From assembly GCA_038214085.1 (NCBI GenBank), contig JBBQSF010000039.1, forward strand, positions 1-23,252: DNA of 23,252 bases. The letters are read 5' to 3'. The stretch is from JBBQSF01 sp038214085 (GTDB lineage: Bacteria > Bacteroidota > Bacteroidia > Bacteroidales > CG2-30-32-10). The notes under the pieces were generated by a model, which saw only the letters and a list, made by a program, of their open reading frames with translations, was not told where the DNA came from and searched no databases. Numbering within the stretch: the stretch's first letter is position 1; each line of letters opens with the position of its first letter. A program made the translations under genes and the position numbers. This document shows, one piece after another, positions 5,827-14,900 of the stretch.

Positions 5827-6264
5827 ATGGCAAAAGAAGTTAGCGGAATGATCAAATTACAGATCAAAGGCGGACAGGCAAACCCTTCTCCACCAGTAGG
5901 TCCAGCATTGGGCTCAAAAGGTGTGAACATCATGGAGTTTTGTAAGCAGTTTAATGCACGTACACAAGACAGCATGGGAAAGGTTATCCCTGTTATTATC
6001 ACTGTTTACAAAGATAAGTCCTTTGATTTCATTGTTAAAACCCCCCCTGTTGCAGTACAGCTTTTGGAAGCAACCAAACTAAAATCTGGTTCCCCTGAAC
6101 CAAACAGAAACAAAGTTGCTTCTGTTTCTTGGGAACAGATCCAGGTAATTGCCGAAGGTAAAATGCCCGATTTAAATGCATTTACTATTGAATCAGCAAT
6201 GACAATGGTTGCCGGAACAGCTCGCAGTATGGGTATAACTGTTAAAGGTGATAAACCCTTCTGA
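5827..6264 (+). CDS. rplK: 50S ribosomal protein L11 (uL11)
   Basis: The 145-residue protein has the L11 N-terminal segment with GGQANPSPPVGPALGSKGVN (15-34) and the C-terminal rRNA-binding domain ending VAGTARSMGITVKG. It forms the GTPase-associated region with 23S rRNA and L10. Length is normal. The leader is A-rich with no Shine-Dalgarno. It follows nusG by 12 bases and precedes rplA by 44 bases, in the usual L11-L1 order. Confidence 0.98.
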   Translation: MAKEVSGMIKLQIKGGQANPSPPVGPALGSKGVNIMEFCKQFNARTQDSMGKVIPVIITVYKDKSFDFIVKTPPVAVQLLEATKLKSGSPEPNRNKVASVSWEQIQVIAEGKMPDLNAFTIESAMTMVAGTARSMGITVKGDKPF

Positions 6265-6308
6265 TAACAGCGGTTTTAATATAAAACTATCTAAATTTTA
6301 GCAAAGAA

Positions 6309-7004
6309 ATGACACACATAAGTAAAAAAAGAAAAGAATCTTTGGCAAAAGTCGATTTTAATAAATCATATACTTTATCCGAAGCGGCTACATTAGTAAA
6401 ATCCATTACTTATACAAAGTTTGATGCCTCTGTGGATGTTGATGTTCGCTTAGGTGTTGATCCCCGAAAAGCAAACCAAATGGTTAGAGGTATTGTTACC
6501 TTGCCTCACGGAACAGGAAAAACTGTAAAAGTATTGGTATTATGTACTCCGGATAAAGAAGAAGAAGCCAAAGCAGCCGGAGCCGATTATGTTGGATTGG
6601 ATGAATACGTTGACAAAATAAAAGGCGGTTGGACGGATATCGATGTGGTTATTACTATGCCAAGCGTTATGCCCAAGGTTGGAGCTTTAGGAAAAATTTT
6701 AGGACCCCGTGGTTTGATGCCAAACCCCAAAACAGGTACTGTTACCATGGAAGTTGGCAAAGCCGTTAGCGATGTTAAAGGTGGTAAAATTGATTTTAAA
6801 GTCGACAAATATGGTATTATTCATGCAGGCATTGGTAAAGTCTCTTTTGACGCTCTGAAAATAACTGAGAATGCAAATGAAATTTTGCAGACTATTCTCA
6901 AACTTAAACCAACAGCAGCAAAAGGTACATATGTTAAAAGCATCTTCCTTTCAAGCACCATGAGCCCGGGTATTCAAGTTGACCCCAAATCCATTACATT
7001 GTAA
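6309..7004 (+). CDS. rplA: 50S ribosomal protein L1 (uL1)
   Basis: This 231-residue protein forms the L1 stalk next to the E site. Visible signatures are RGIVTLPHGTGKTVKVLVL (about 60-78), VMPKVGALGKILGPRGLMPN (about 120-139) and the ending SSTMSPGIQVD. Length is normal. In other bacteria L1 represses its own operon by binding a 23S-like mRNA site; I could not identify such a site in the short spacer 6265-6308 or before rplK. Confidence 0.98.
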   Translation: MTHISKKRKESLAKVDFNKSYTLSEAATLVKSITYTKFDASVDVDVRLGVDPRKANQMVRGIVTLPHGTGKTVKVLVLCTPDKEEEAKAAGADYVGLDEYVDKIKGGWTDIDVVITMPSVMPKVGALGKILGPRGLMPNPKTGTVTMEVGKAVSDVKGGKIDFKVDKYGIIHAGIGKVSFDALKITENANEILQTILKLKPTAAKGTYVKSIFLSSTMSPGIQVDPKSITL

Positions 7005-7033
7005 ATTTTAGGCAACAATTAGAGAAAAAAAAT

Positions 7034-7549
7034 ATGAAAAAAGACGAAAAGAACCAACTAATTGATTCCTTAGCCGAAACGCTTACCAATAACAGCACTA
7101 TCTATATTACGGATATCTCTGATTTAAATGTTGAAACTACAAGTAAACTCAGAAGATTATGTTTTAAAAGAAATGTTGAACTTCAGGTTGTAAAAAACAC
7201 CCTGCTTCAAAAAGCAATGGAAAAAACCGAAAAAGACTTTTCAGAACTATATGAAATTCTTAAAGGTGCTACTTCAATAATGCTTTCTGATACAGGCAAT
7301 GTTCCCGCAAAACTTATTAAAGAATTCAGAAAAACAAGCAAAAGACCTATTTTAAAAGGTGCTTATATTATGGATACTTGTTTTGTTGGCGACAACCAGT
7401 TGGATGCACTTATTAACCTCAAGTCGAAAAATGAATTGATAGCTGATGTTGTTGCATTGCTTCAGTCACCGGCTCGCAATGTTATCAGTGCACTTCAGTC
7501 AAGCGGAGATAAATTGGCAGGAATCGTAAAAACTTTATCAGAAAAATAA
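7034..7549 (+). CDS. rplJ: 50S ribosomal protein L10 (uL10)
   Basis: The 171-residue protein is the base of the L7/L12 stalk. The N-terminal domain has LRRLCFKRNVELQVVKNTLL (about 40-59); the helical C-terminal tail (about 130-171) binds L7/L12 dimers. Length is normal. In enterobacteria L10 with L12 represses translation by binding a long leader; here the spacer after rplA is only 29 bases, so that leader structure is not present directly upstream. Confidence 0.97.
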   Translation: MKKDEKNQLIDSLAETLTNNSTIYITDISDLNVETTSKLRRLCFKRNVELQVVKNTLLQKAMEKTEKDFSELYEILKGATSIMLSDTGNVPAKLIKEFRKTSKRPILKGAYIMDTCFVGDNQLDALINLKSKNELIADVVALLQSPARNVISALQSSGDKLAGIVKTLSEK

Positions 7550-7587
7550 TAATTTATATTTAAAAAACAATTAAAAAACAAAATACA

Positions 7588-7962
7588 ATGGCAGACATCA
7601 AAGCAATAGCAGAACAGTTAGTTAATCTAACAGTAAAAGAAGTTAACGAATTAGCAAAAGTTTTAAAAGAAGAATATGGTATTGAACCAGCAGCAGCAGC
7701 TCCAGTAATGATGGCAGCAGCAGGTGGCGATGCACCAGTAGTAGAAGAAAAAACTCAGTTCGATGTTATTCTGAAATCAGCAGGTGGCCAGAAATTACAA
7801 GTTGTAAAACTTGTTAAGGAACTTACCAGCTTAGGTTTAAAAGAAGCTAAAGAGCTCGTTGACGCTGCTCCAAAACCAATTAAAGAAGCAGTTACTAAAG
7901 ATGAAGCAGATTCTTTAAAGAAACAATTAGAAGAAGTTGGAGCAGAAGTTGAAATTAAATAA
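7588..7962 (+). CDS. rplL: 50S ribosomal protein L7/L12 (bL12)
   Basis: This 124-residue acidic stalk protein has the dimerising N-terminal domain (1-33), an Ala/Gly-rich hinge (PAAAAPVMMAAAGGDAP, 34-50) and the factor-binding C-terminal domain with SAGGQKLQVVKLVKELTSLG and the end EEVGAEVEIK. It recruits translation GTPases. Present as several copies per ribosome, so it is needed in excess of L10; the hairpin after its stop may help set it apart from rpoB. Confidence 0.98.
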   Translation: MADIKAIAEQLVNLTVKEVNELAKVLKEEYGIEPAAAAPVMMAAAGGDAPVVEEKTQFDVILKSAGGQKLQVVKLVKELTSLGLKEAKELVDAAPKPIKEAVTKDEADSLKKQLEEVGAEVEIK

Positions 7963-7983
7963 AAAGCTTAATCTGAAATAATG

Positions 7984-8027
7984 ATAAGGAATTGACTTCT
8001 GTTGCATTGCAACAGTCAATTCCTTAT
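7984..8027 (+). terminator. Bulged 19-bp hairpin between rplL and rpoB, likely attenuator
   Basis: Outer stem ATAAGGAATTGA (7984-7995) pairs with TCAATTCCTTAT (8016-8027), and inner stem CTGTTGC (7999-8005) pairs with GCAACAG (8009-8015) around loop ATT. Only three bases (7996-7998) bulge on one side. The downstream bases are T-rich but not a clean run. In E. coli the rplL-rpoB spacer holds an attenuator and an RNase III site; this hairpin is well placed for either role, but the assignment is inference. Confidence 0.65.
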
Positions 8028-8079
8028 TGCTGTTTTATTTAGTTAATTCTTTTCTTTTAACAATTAAACATTCAGATCC

Positions 8080-11000
8080 TTGGCTCAAAAACTTAACAAC
8101 CGCACCAGTTTTGCTTCAATTACAAATCAGTTTGCTTATCCTGATTTTCTTGATATTCAGTTAAAATCCTTTCAGGATTTTTTCCATTTAGAAACCAGTT
8201 CCGAAAACCGGAAGGAAGAAGGACTCCACAAAGTATTCGCCGAAAATTTTCCAATTTCCGATGCGAGAAATAACTTTGTGCTTGAGTTTATCGACTATTA
8301 CGTCGATCCTCCCAGGTATGCAATTGAAGAATGTATCGAAAGAGGTTTGACCTACAGTGTCCCTCTTAAAGCAAAACTAAAACTGTATTGTACTGATCCC
8401 GAACATGAAGATTTCGAGACGATTATTCAAGATGTATATCTTGGAACAATACCTTACATGACCCCAAAAGGGACATTTGTGATCAATGGCGCCGAACGCG
8501 TTGTGGTATCACAGTTACACCGTTCACCCGGTGTATTTTTTGGATCGAGCAGACATGCTAACGGTACACAACTTTATTCTGCACGTATTATTCCTTTTAA
8601 AGGATCGTGGATGGAATTTGCTACCGACATCAATAACGTGATGTATGCATATATCGACCGCAAAAAGAAACTTCCGGTAACAACACTGCTTCGTGCTATT
8701 GGCTTTGAAAGCGATAAAGATATTCTTGATATCTTCGATCTTGCTGACGAAGTTAAAGTGAGCAAATCAGGATTAAAAAAATATGTTGGCAGAAAACTTG
8801 CCGCAAGAGTTTTAAGATCCTGGATCGAAGATTTTGTTGATGAAGATACCGGAGAAGTTGTTTCTATCGAACGTACTGAAATTATTATCGATCGCGAAAC
8901 AGTTCTGGATAATGATCATATCGACTTGATTGTTGATTCTGGTGTTAAGTCTATTCTGATGCACAAGGAAGAAGCAAACAGTGTTGACTTTTCAATTATT
9001 TATAATACCCTGCAAAAAGATACTGCAAACTCAGAAAAGGAAGCTGTTGAGTTTATATACCGACAGTTGCGTAATGCTGATCCTCCTGATGAAGAAACTG
9101 CACGCGGTATTATTGATAAACTGTTTTTCTCTGATAAACGTTATGATTTAGGTGAAGTTGGTCGTTACCGTATCAACAAAAAACTGAATCTGGATATTCA
9201 GATGGAGACAAGAGTTCTTACTAAAGAAGATATCATTTCAATTATTAAATACCTTATTGAACTTGTTAATTCTAAAGCTGAAGTTGATGATATAGACCAC
9301 CTTAGCAACCGTCGTGTTCGTACAGTTGGTGAGCAACTTTATGCTCAGTTTGGAGTTGGACTTGCGCGTATGGCACGTACCATTCGTGAGAGAATGAATG
9401 TAAGAGATAATGAAGTTTTTACTCCTACTGATCTTATCAATGCAAAAACGTTATCTTCTGTAATTAATTCATTTTTTGGGACTAACCAGCTTTCACAGTT
9501 TATGGATCAAACAAATCCATTGGCTGAGTTAACTCATAAAAGACGCTTATCTGCATTAGGACCTGGTGGACTTTCGAGAGAACGTGCTGGTTTTGAAGTG
9601 CGTGACGTTCATTATACTCACTATGGTCGTTTATGTACTATTGAAACACCTGAAGGACCTAATATAGGTTTGATTTCTTCTCTTTGTGTTTTTGCAAAGA
9701 TCAATAACCTTGGTTTTATAGAAACTCCTTACCGCCCTGTTCGGAATGGTAAAGTTGCTTTTAATGAGGATCCAATTTATCTGAGCGCTGAAGAAGAAGA
9801 AAATAAAACAATTGCACAGGCAAATGCTCCTGTACTTGCTGATGGTTCTTTTAAAAGCAAAACAGTAAAAGCCAGATATCAGGCTGATTATCCTATTGTT
9901 GAACCTTCTGAATTGGACATGATGGACATTGCCCCAAATCAGATTGCTTCTATAGCTGCATCACTGATTCCTTTCCTCGAACATGATGATGCTAACCGTG
10001 CCCTTATGGGATCAAACATGATGCGTCAGGCAGTACCATTATTAAAACCTCAGGCTCCTATTGTTGGAACCGGTCTTGAAGGCATAGTTGCCAGAGATTC
10101 TAGAGTGCTTATGAATGCTGAGGGCGATGGACTTGTTGAATATGTTGATGCGAATGAAATCGTTATCCGTTATTCACGCACCGAAGATGAAAAACTCGTT
10201 AGCTTTGACGACGATATTAAAATTTATAAACTGCCTAAATATCTTAAAACAAATCAGAATACCTGTCTTAACCTTACTCCGATTGTACGCAAGGGTGATA
10301 AAATATCAAAAGGTCAGGTAATTTGTGAGGGATATGCTACTAGTGGCGGTGAACTTGCTCTGGGAAGAAATCTTAAAGTAGCATTTATGCCTTGGAAAGG
10401 GTATAATTTTGAAGATGCTATTGTTATTTCTGAAAAAGTTGTTCGAGACGACTGGTTTACTTCATTGCACATTGATGAATATATACTGGAGGTTCGTGAT
10501 ACCAAACGTGGTATTGAAGAATTAACTAACGATATTCCGAATGTTAGTGCTGAAGCGACTAAAGATCTCGATGAAAATGGATTAATCCGAGTTGGTGCAG
10601 AAGTTGTTGAAGGCGATATTCTTATTGGAAAGATTACTCCTAAAGGCGAAACAGATCCTACTCCTGAAGAAAAGCTGTTAAGAGCAATTTTCGGCGACAA
10701 AGCAGGTGATGTTAAAGATGCTTCATTAAAAGCACCTCCTTCATTAAGAGGTGTGGTTATCAATAAAAAACTATTTTCTCGTGTTATTAAAGACCGGAAA
10801 GCCAAAACCAAAGAAAAAGTATTATTGTCGAAACTTGAAGAAGACTTCAATAAAGCTGAATTAGCACTTAAAACAAAACTGGTTGATAAGCTAATTGTTT
10901 TGGTTGCAGGAAAAACTTCGCAGGGCGTTTACAATAACTACAAAGAAGCAGTAATTCCAAAAGGAGCAAAATTCACTCAGAAAATGCTTATGGCAATTGA

Positions 11001-11886
11001 TTATGCCAATATCATTCCAACAAAATGGACTACTGATAAAGAAAAGAATGATCTGATAAAAGAATTACTGAGAAACTATAGCATTAAGCAAAAAGATGTT
11101 CTGGGTGTATACAACCGTCAGAAGTTTTCTGCTACTATTGGTGATGATTTACCAAGTGGCATTGTTCAGTTGGCTAAAGTTTATGTTGCTAAAAAGAGGA
11201 AACTCAAAGTTGGCGATAAAATGGCCGGACGTCATGGAAATAAAGGTATTGTTTCACGTATTGTTCGTGACGAAGATATGCCATTCCTCGAAGACGGCAC
11301 TCCTGTTGATATAGTTCTTAACCCTCTTGGCGTACCTTCCCGTATGAACCTTGGACAGATTTATGAAACTGTTCTGGCATGGGCCGGTGAAAAATTAGGT
11401 ATGAAATTTTCTTCACCTATTTTTGACGGCGGTAGCATCGAAGAAATAAATGAGTATTTGAAAAAAGCCAATCTTCCGGAGTACGGAAAAGTTCAGTTGT
11501 ACGATGGTGGAACCGGTGAACGTTTCGATCAGGATGCAACTGTGGGTATTATTTACATGATGAAGCTTGGTCACATGGTTGATGATAAGATGCATGCCCG
11601 TTCAATTGGTCCCTATTCTCTTATTACTCAGCAACCTCTTGGAGGTAAAGCTCAGTTTGGTGGTCAACGTTTTGGTGAAATGGAAGTTTGGGCTCTTGAA
11701 GCATTTGGTGCTGCCAATATACTACAGGAAATCCTTACTATCAAATCCGATGACGTTATCGGCAGAGCTAAAGCCTACGAATCTATTGTAAAAGGCGATT
11801 TAATGATGAATCCTGGAATTCCTGAAGCATTTAATGTAATTGTGAACGAACTCCGTGGTCTTGGCCTTAACATTAGTTTTGATTAA
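8080..11886 (+). CDS. rpoB: RNA polymerase subunit beta, TTG start
   Basis: This 1268-residue subunit has the normal Bacteroidota length. Landmarks are RGLTYSVPLKAKLKLY, INGAERVVVSQLHRSPGVFF, the rifampicin region GTNQLSQFMDQ to KRRLSALGPGGLSRERAG (about residues 470-505), GDKMAGRHGNKG and the C-terminal QQPLGGKAQFGGQRFGEMEV. The start is TTG at 8080: a stop (8065) precedes it in frame, no ATG lies between, and the next in-frame Met is over 100 residues into conserved sequence. Residue 520 is Thr in RLCTIETPEGPN where Pro is usual. Classical resistance positions (Gln, Asp, His and Ser equivalent to E. coli 513, 516, 526, 531) look unmutated. It follows rplL after 117 bases holding a strong hairpin. 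Confidence 0.98.
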   Translation: MAQKLNNRTSFASITNQFAYPDFLDIQLKSFQDFFHLETSSENRKEEGLHKVFAENFPISDARNNFVLEFIDYYVDPPRYAIEECIERGLTYSVPLKAKLKLYCTDPEHEDFETIIQDVYLGTIPYMTPKGTFVINGAERVVVSQLHRSPGVFFGSSRHANGTQLYSARIIPFKGSWMEFATDINNVMYAYIDRKKKLPVTTLLRAIGFESDKDILDIFDLADEVKVSKSGLKKYVGRKLAARVLRSWIEDFVDEDTGEVVSIERTEIIIDRETVLDNDHIDLIVDSGVKSILMHKEEANSVDFSIIYNTLQKDTANSEKEAVEFIYRQLRNADPPDEETARGIIDKLFFSDKRYDLGEVGRYRINKKLNLDIQMETRVLTKEDIISIIKYLIELVNSKAEVDDIDHLSNRRVRTVGEQLYAQFGVGLARMARTIRERMNVRDNEVFTPTDLINAKTLSSVINSFFGTNQLSQFMDQTNPLAELTHKRRLSALGPGGLSRERAGFEVRDVHYTHYGRLCTIETPEGPNIGLISSLCVFAKINNLGFIETPYRPVRNGKVAFNEDPIYLSAEEEENKTIAQANAPVLADGSFKSKTVKARYQADYPIVEPSELDMMDIAPNQIASIAASLIPFLEHDDANRALMGSNMMRQAVPLLKPQAPIVGTGLEGIVARDSRVLMNAEGDGLVEYVDANEIVIRYSRTEDEKLVSFDDDIKIYKLPKYLKTNQNTCLNLTPIVRKGDKISKGQVICEGYATSGGELALGRNLKVAFMPWKGYNFEDAIVISEKVVRDDWFTSLHIDEYILEVRDTKRGIEELTNDIPNVSAEATKDLDENGLIRVGAEVVEGDILIGKITPKGETDPTPEEKLLRAIFGDKAGDVKDASLKAPPSLRGVVINKKLFSRVIKDRKAKTKEKVLLSKLEEDFNKAELALKTKLVDKLIVLVAGKTSQGVYNNYKEAVIPKGAKFTQKMLMAIDYANIIPTKWTTDKEKNDLIKELLRNYSIKQKDVLGVYNRQKFSATIGDDLPSGIVQLAKVYVAKKRKLKVGDKMAGRHGNKGIVSRIVRDEDMPFLEDGTPVDIVLNPLGVPSRMNLGQIYETVLAWAGEKLGMKFSSPIFDGGSIEEINEYLKKANLPEYGKVQLYDGGTGERFDQDATVGIIYMMKLGHMVDDKMHARSIGPYSLITQQPLGGKAQFGGQRFGEMEVWALEAFGAANILQEILTIKSDDVIGRAKAYESIVKGDLMMNPGIPEAFNVIVNELRGLGLNISFD

Positions 11887-11928
11887 GTTATAGAATTTTC
11901 TAATTAATCTTTATTACACTTTCAATAT

Positions 11929-14900
11929 ATGGCTTTCAGAAAAGATACAAACGTAAAAAGCAATTTTTCTAAAATAACTATCAGCTTGGCCTCTCCAGAA
12001 GCAATTCTGGACAGATCGAGCGGAGAAGTTCTGAAACCTGAAACAATCAATTACAGAACATATAAACCTGAACGCGATGGTTTGTTCTGTGAACGTATTT
12101 TCGGGCCTGTGAAGGATTGGGAATGCCACTGTGGAAAATACAAACGTATCCGTTATAAAGGTATTGTTTGCGATCGCTGCGGTGTTGAAGTTACCGAAAA
12201 GAAAGTACGCAGGGAACGTATGGGACATATTCAGCTCGTTGTTCCTGTTGCACATATCTGGTTTTTCAGATCTCTTCCCAATAAAATTGGTTACTTGTTA
12301 GGATTACCAACAAAAAAACTCGATACTATAATTTATTACGAACGTTATGTCGTTATCAATCCTGGTATCAAAGAAGCTGACGGAGTTAATTATTTGGATT
12401 TTCTTACCGAAGAAGAGTATTTCAATATTATTGAATCTTTACCAAAAGAAAACCAGTTACTTGATGATGATGATCCAACAAAATTTGTAGCAAAAATGGG
12501 AGGTGAAGCATTATATGACCTCTTGAAGCGCCTCGATTTGAACGACCTTTCTTATAAATTAAGAGCAACTGCTTATTCTGAAACTTCTCAGCAACGTAAA
12601 CAAGATGCATTAAAACGCCTTCAAGTAATTGAAGCATTTCGCGAAGCAAACAAGAAAATCGAAAACAGACCCGAATGGATGATTGTAAAAGTAGTACAGG
12701 TTATTCCACCTGAACTTCGTCCATTGGTTCCATTAGATGGTGGCCGTTTTGCAACCTCCGATCTTAATGATTTATACCGCAGGGTTATAATCAGAAATAA
12801 TCGACTTAAACGTCTGATAGAAATAAAAGCTCCTGATGTTATCCTTCGCAATGAAAAACGTATGTTACAGGAAGCTGTTGATTCGTTATTCGATAACTCT
12901 AGAAAAGCAAATGCCGTTAAAACCGAATCAAACCGCGCACTTAAATCATTGAGTGATAGCTTGAAAGGTAAACAAGGACGTTTCCGTCAGAATTTGTTAG
13001 GAAAAAGAGTTGACTATTCAGCACGTTCAGTTATTGTTGTAGGTCCTGAACTTAAATTGCACGAATGCGGTATCCCTAAGGATATGGCTTCTGAACTTTT
13101 TAAACCCTTTATCATTCGTAAAATGCTTGAAAGGGGTATTGTTAAAACGGTAAAATCAGCTAAAAAAATTGTTGACCGCAAGGATCCAGTTGTTTGGGAT
13201 ATTCTCGAAAGTGTTTTAAAAGGACATCCTGTTTTGCTCAACCGTGCTCCTACACTTCACCGTTTAGGTATTCAGGCTTTCCAGCCTAAACTTATCGAGG
13301 GAAAAGCAATTCAACTTCATCCACTTGTATGTACCGCTTTTAATGCCGACTTTGACGGTGACCAGATGGCTGTTCACCTTCCTCTTGGTAGTGCTGCAAT
13401 TCTTGAAGCTCAGGTGCTGATGCTTGCTTCTCACAATATTCTTAACCCTGCAAATGGTGCTCCTATTTCTGTTCCTTCTCAGGACATGGTTTTAGGTTTG
13501 TATTATATGACTAAAGGCCGAAAAAATGAACCATCGTTTCCGATTAAAGGCGAAGGTATGCACTTTTATTCTGCCGAAGAATTAATTATCGCATATAACG
13601 AAGGCGTTGTTGATTTACATGCTTTTATAAAAATTAGAATTGAAGATAAAGGCGAATTAAAACATATTGAAACAACTGTAGGAAGGGTTTTATTCAATCA
13701 GGTGGTTCCTAAAGAATATGGTTTTATTAACGAACTTCTTACCAAGAAGTCTCTTAGAGATATTATCGGTAATATTCTGAAAAATACTGGAACATCTTCA
13801 ACTGCAAAATTCCTTGATGATATAAAAAGTCTTGGTTTTATGATGGCTTTTAAAGGTGGTTTGTCTTTTAAATTATCAGATGTAATTATTCCTGAAATAA
13901 AAGAAAAGCTTATTGCTGAAGCAAATCAGGAAGTGGATGAAGTGAAGAATAATTATAATATGGGCTTCATCACTTTCAATGAAAGATATAACCAAGTAAT
14001 TGATATCTGGACACATACAAACTCTAAACTTACCCAAGTACTTATGGATCAGCTATCTAAAGATAAACAGGGATTTAATCCTGTGTATATGATGCTTGAT
14101 TCTGGTGCTCGTGGTTCAAAAGAACAGATTCGTCAGTTGTCAGGTATGAGAGGTTTGATGGCTAAACCGCAAAAATCAGGTGCTACAGGTGGCGAAATTA
14201 TTGAAAATCCTATTCTTTCTAACTTTAAAGAAGGACTTTCGATTCTTGAGTACTTTATATCAACTCACGGTGCCCGTAAAGGTCTTGCTGATACAGCCCT
14301 TAAAACTGCTGATGCAGGTTATTTAACTCGTAGGCTGGTTGATGTTTCTCAAGATGTTATTATTTCGGAAGAGGATTGCGGTACGCTCAGAGGTTTAACT
14401 ACTTATGCATTGAAAAATAATGAAGATATTGTTGAAAGTCTTTTCGACAGAATTCTTGGAAGAACTTCACTGCATGATATTTACAATCCGATTACCGGAG
14501 ACAAAATAGCTGAAGCAGGTCAGGAGCTTAATGAAGAAATATCACAACATATTGCTGATTCTCCGATAGAATCTGTTGAAATTCGTTCGGTTTTAACCTG
14601 CGAATCAAAACAGGGTGTTTGTGCGAAATGTTATGGTCGTAACCTTGCTTCCGGAAGAATGGTTCAAAAAGGAGAAGCAGTTGGTGTAATTGCTGCGCAA
14701 TCAATTGGTGAGCCAGGTACACAGCTTACTCTTCGTACATTCCATGTGGGCGGTGTTGCCGGTGTAAATATCGGCTCTGCATCTCGCGTTGAAGCTAAAT
14801 ATGATGGAATCATTGAAATTGACGAACTCAGATATGTTGAATATTTTCCAGAAGGTAACGAATCCTATGATGTTGTTATCGGACGTTCTGCTGAAATGCG

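Noticed and set aside
5466..6002. 178-codon minus frame across nusG and rplK
   Set aside because: It spans two certain genes on the plus strand and has no recognisable motif.
10314..10850. 178-codon minus frame inside rpoB
   Set aside because: Shadow of rpoB coding sequence; serine-rich composition typical of antisense frames.
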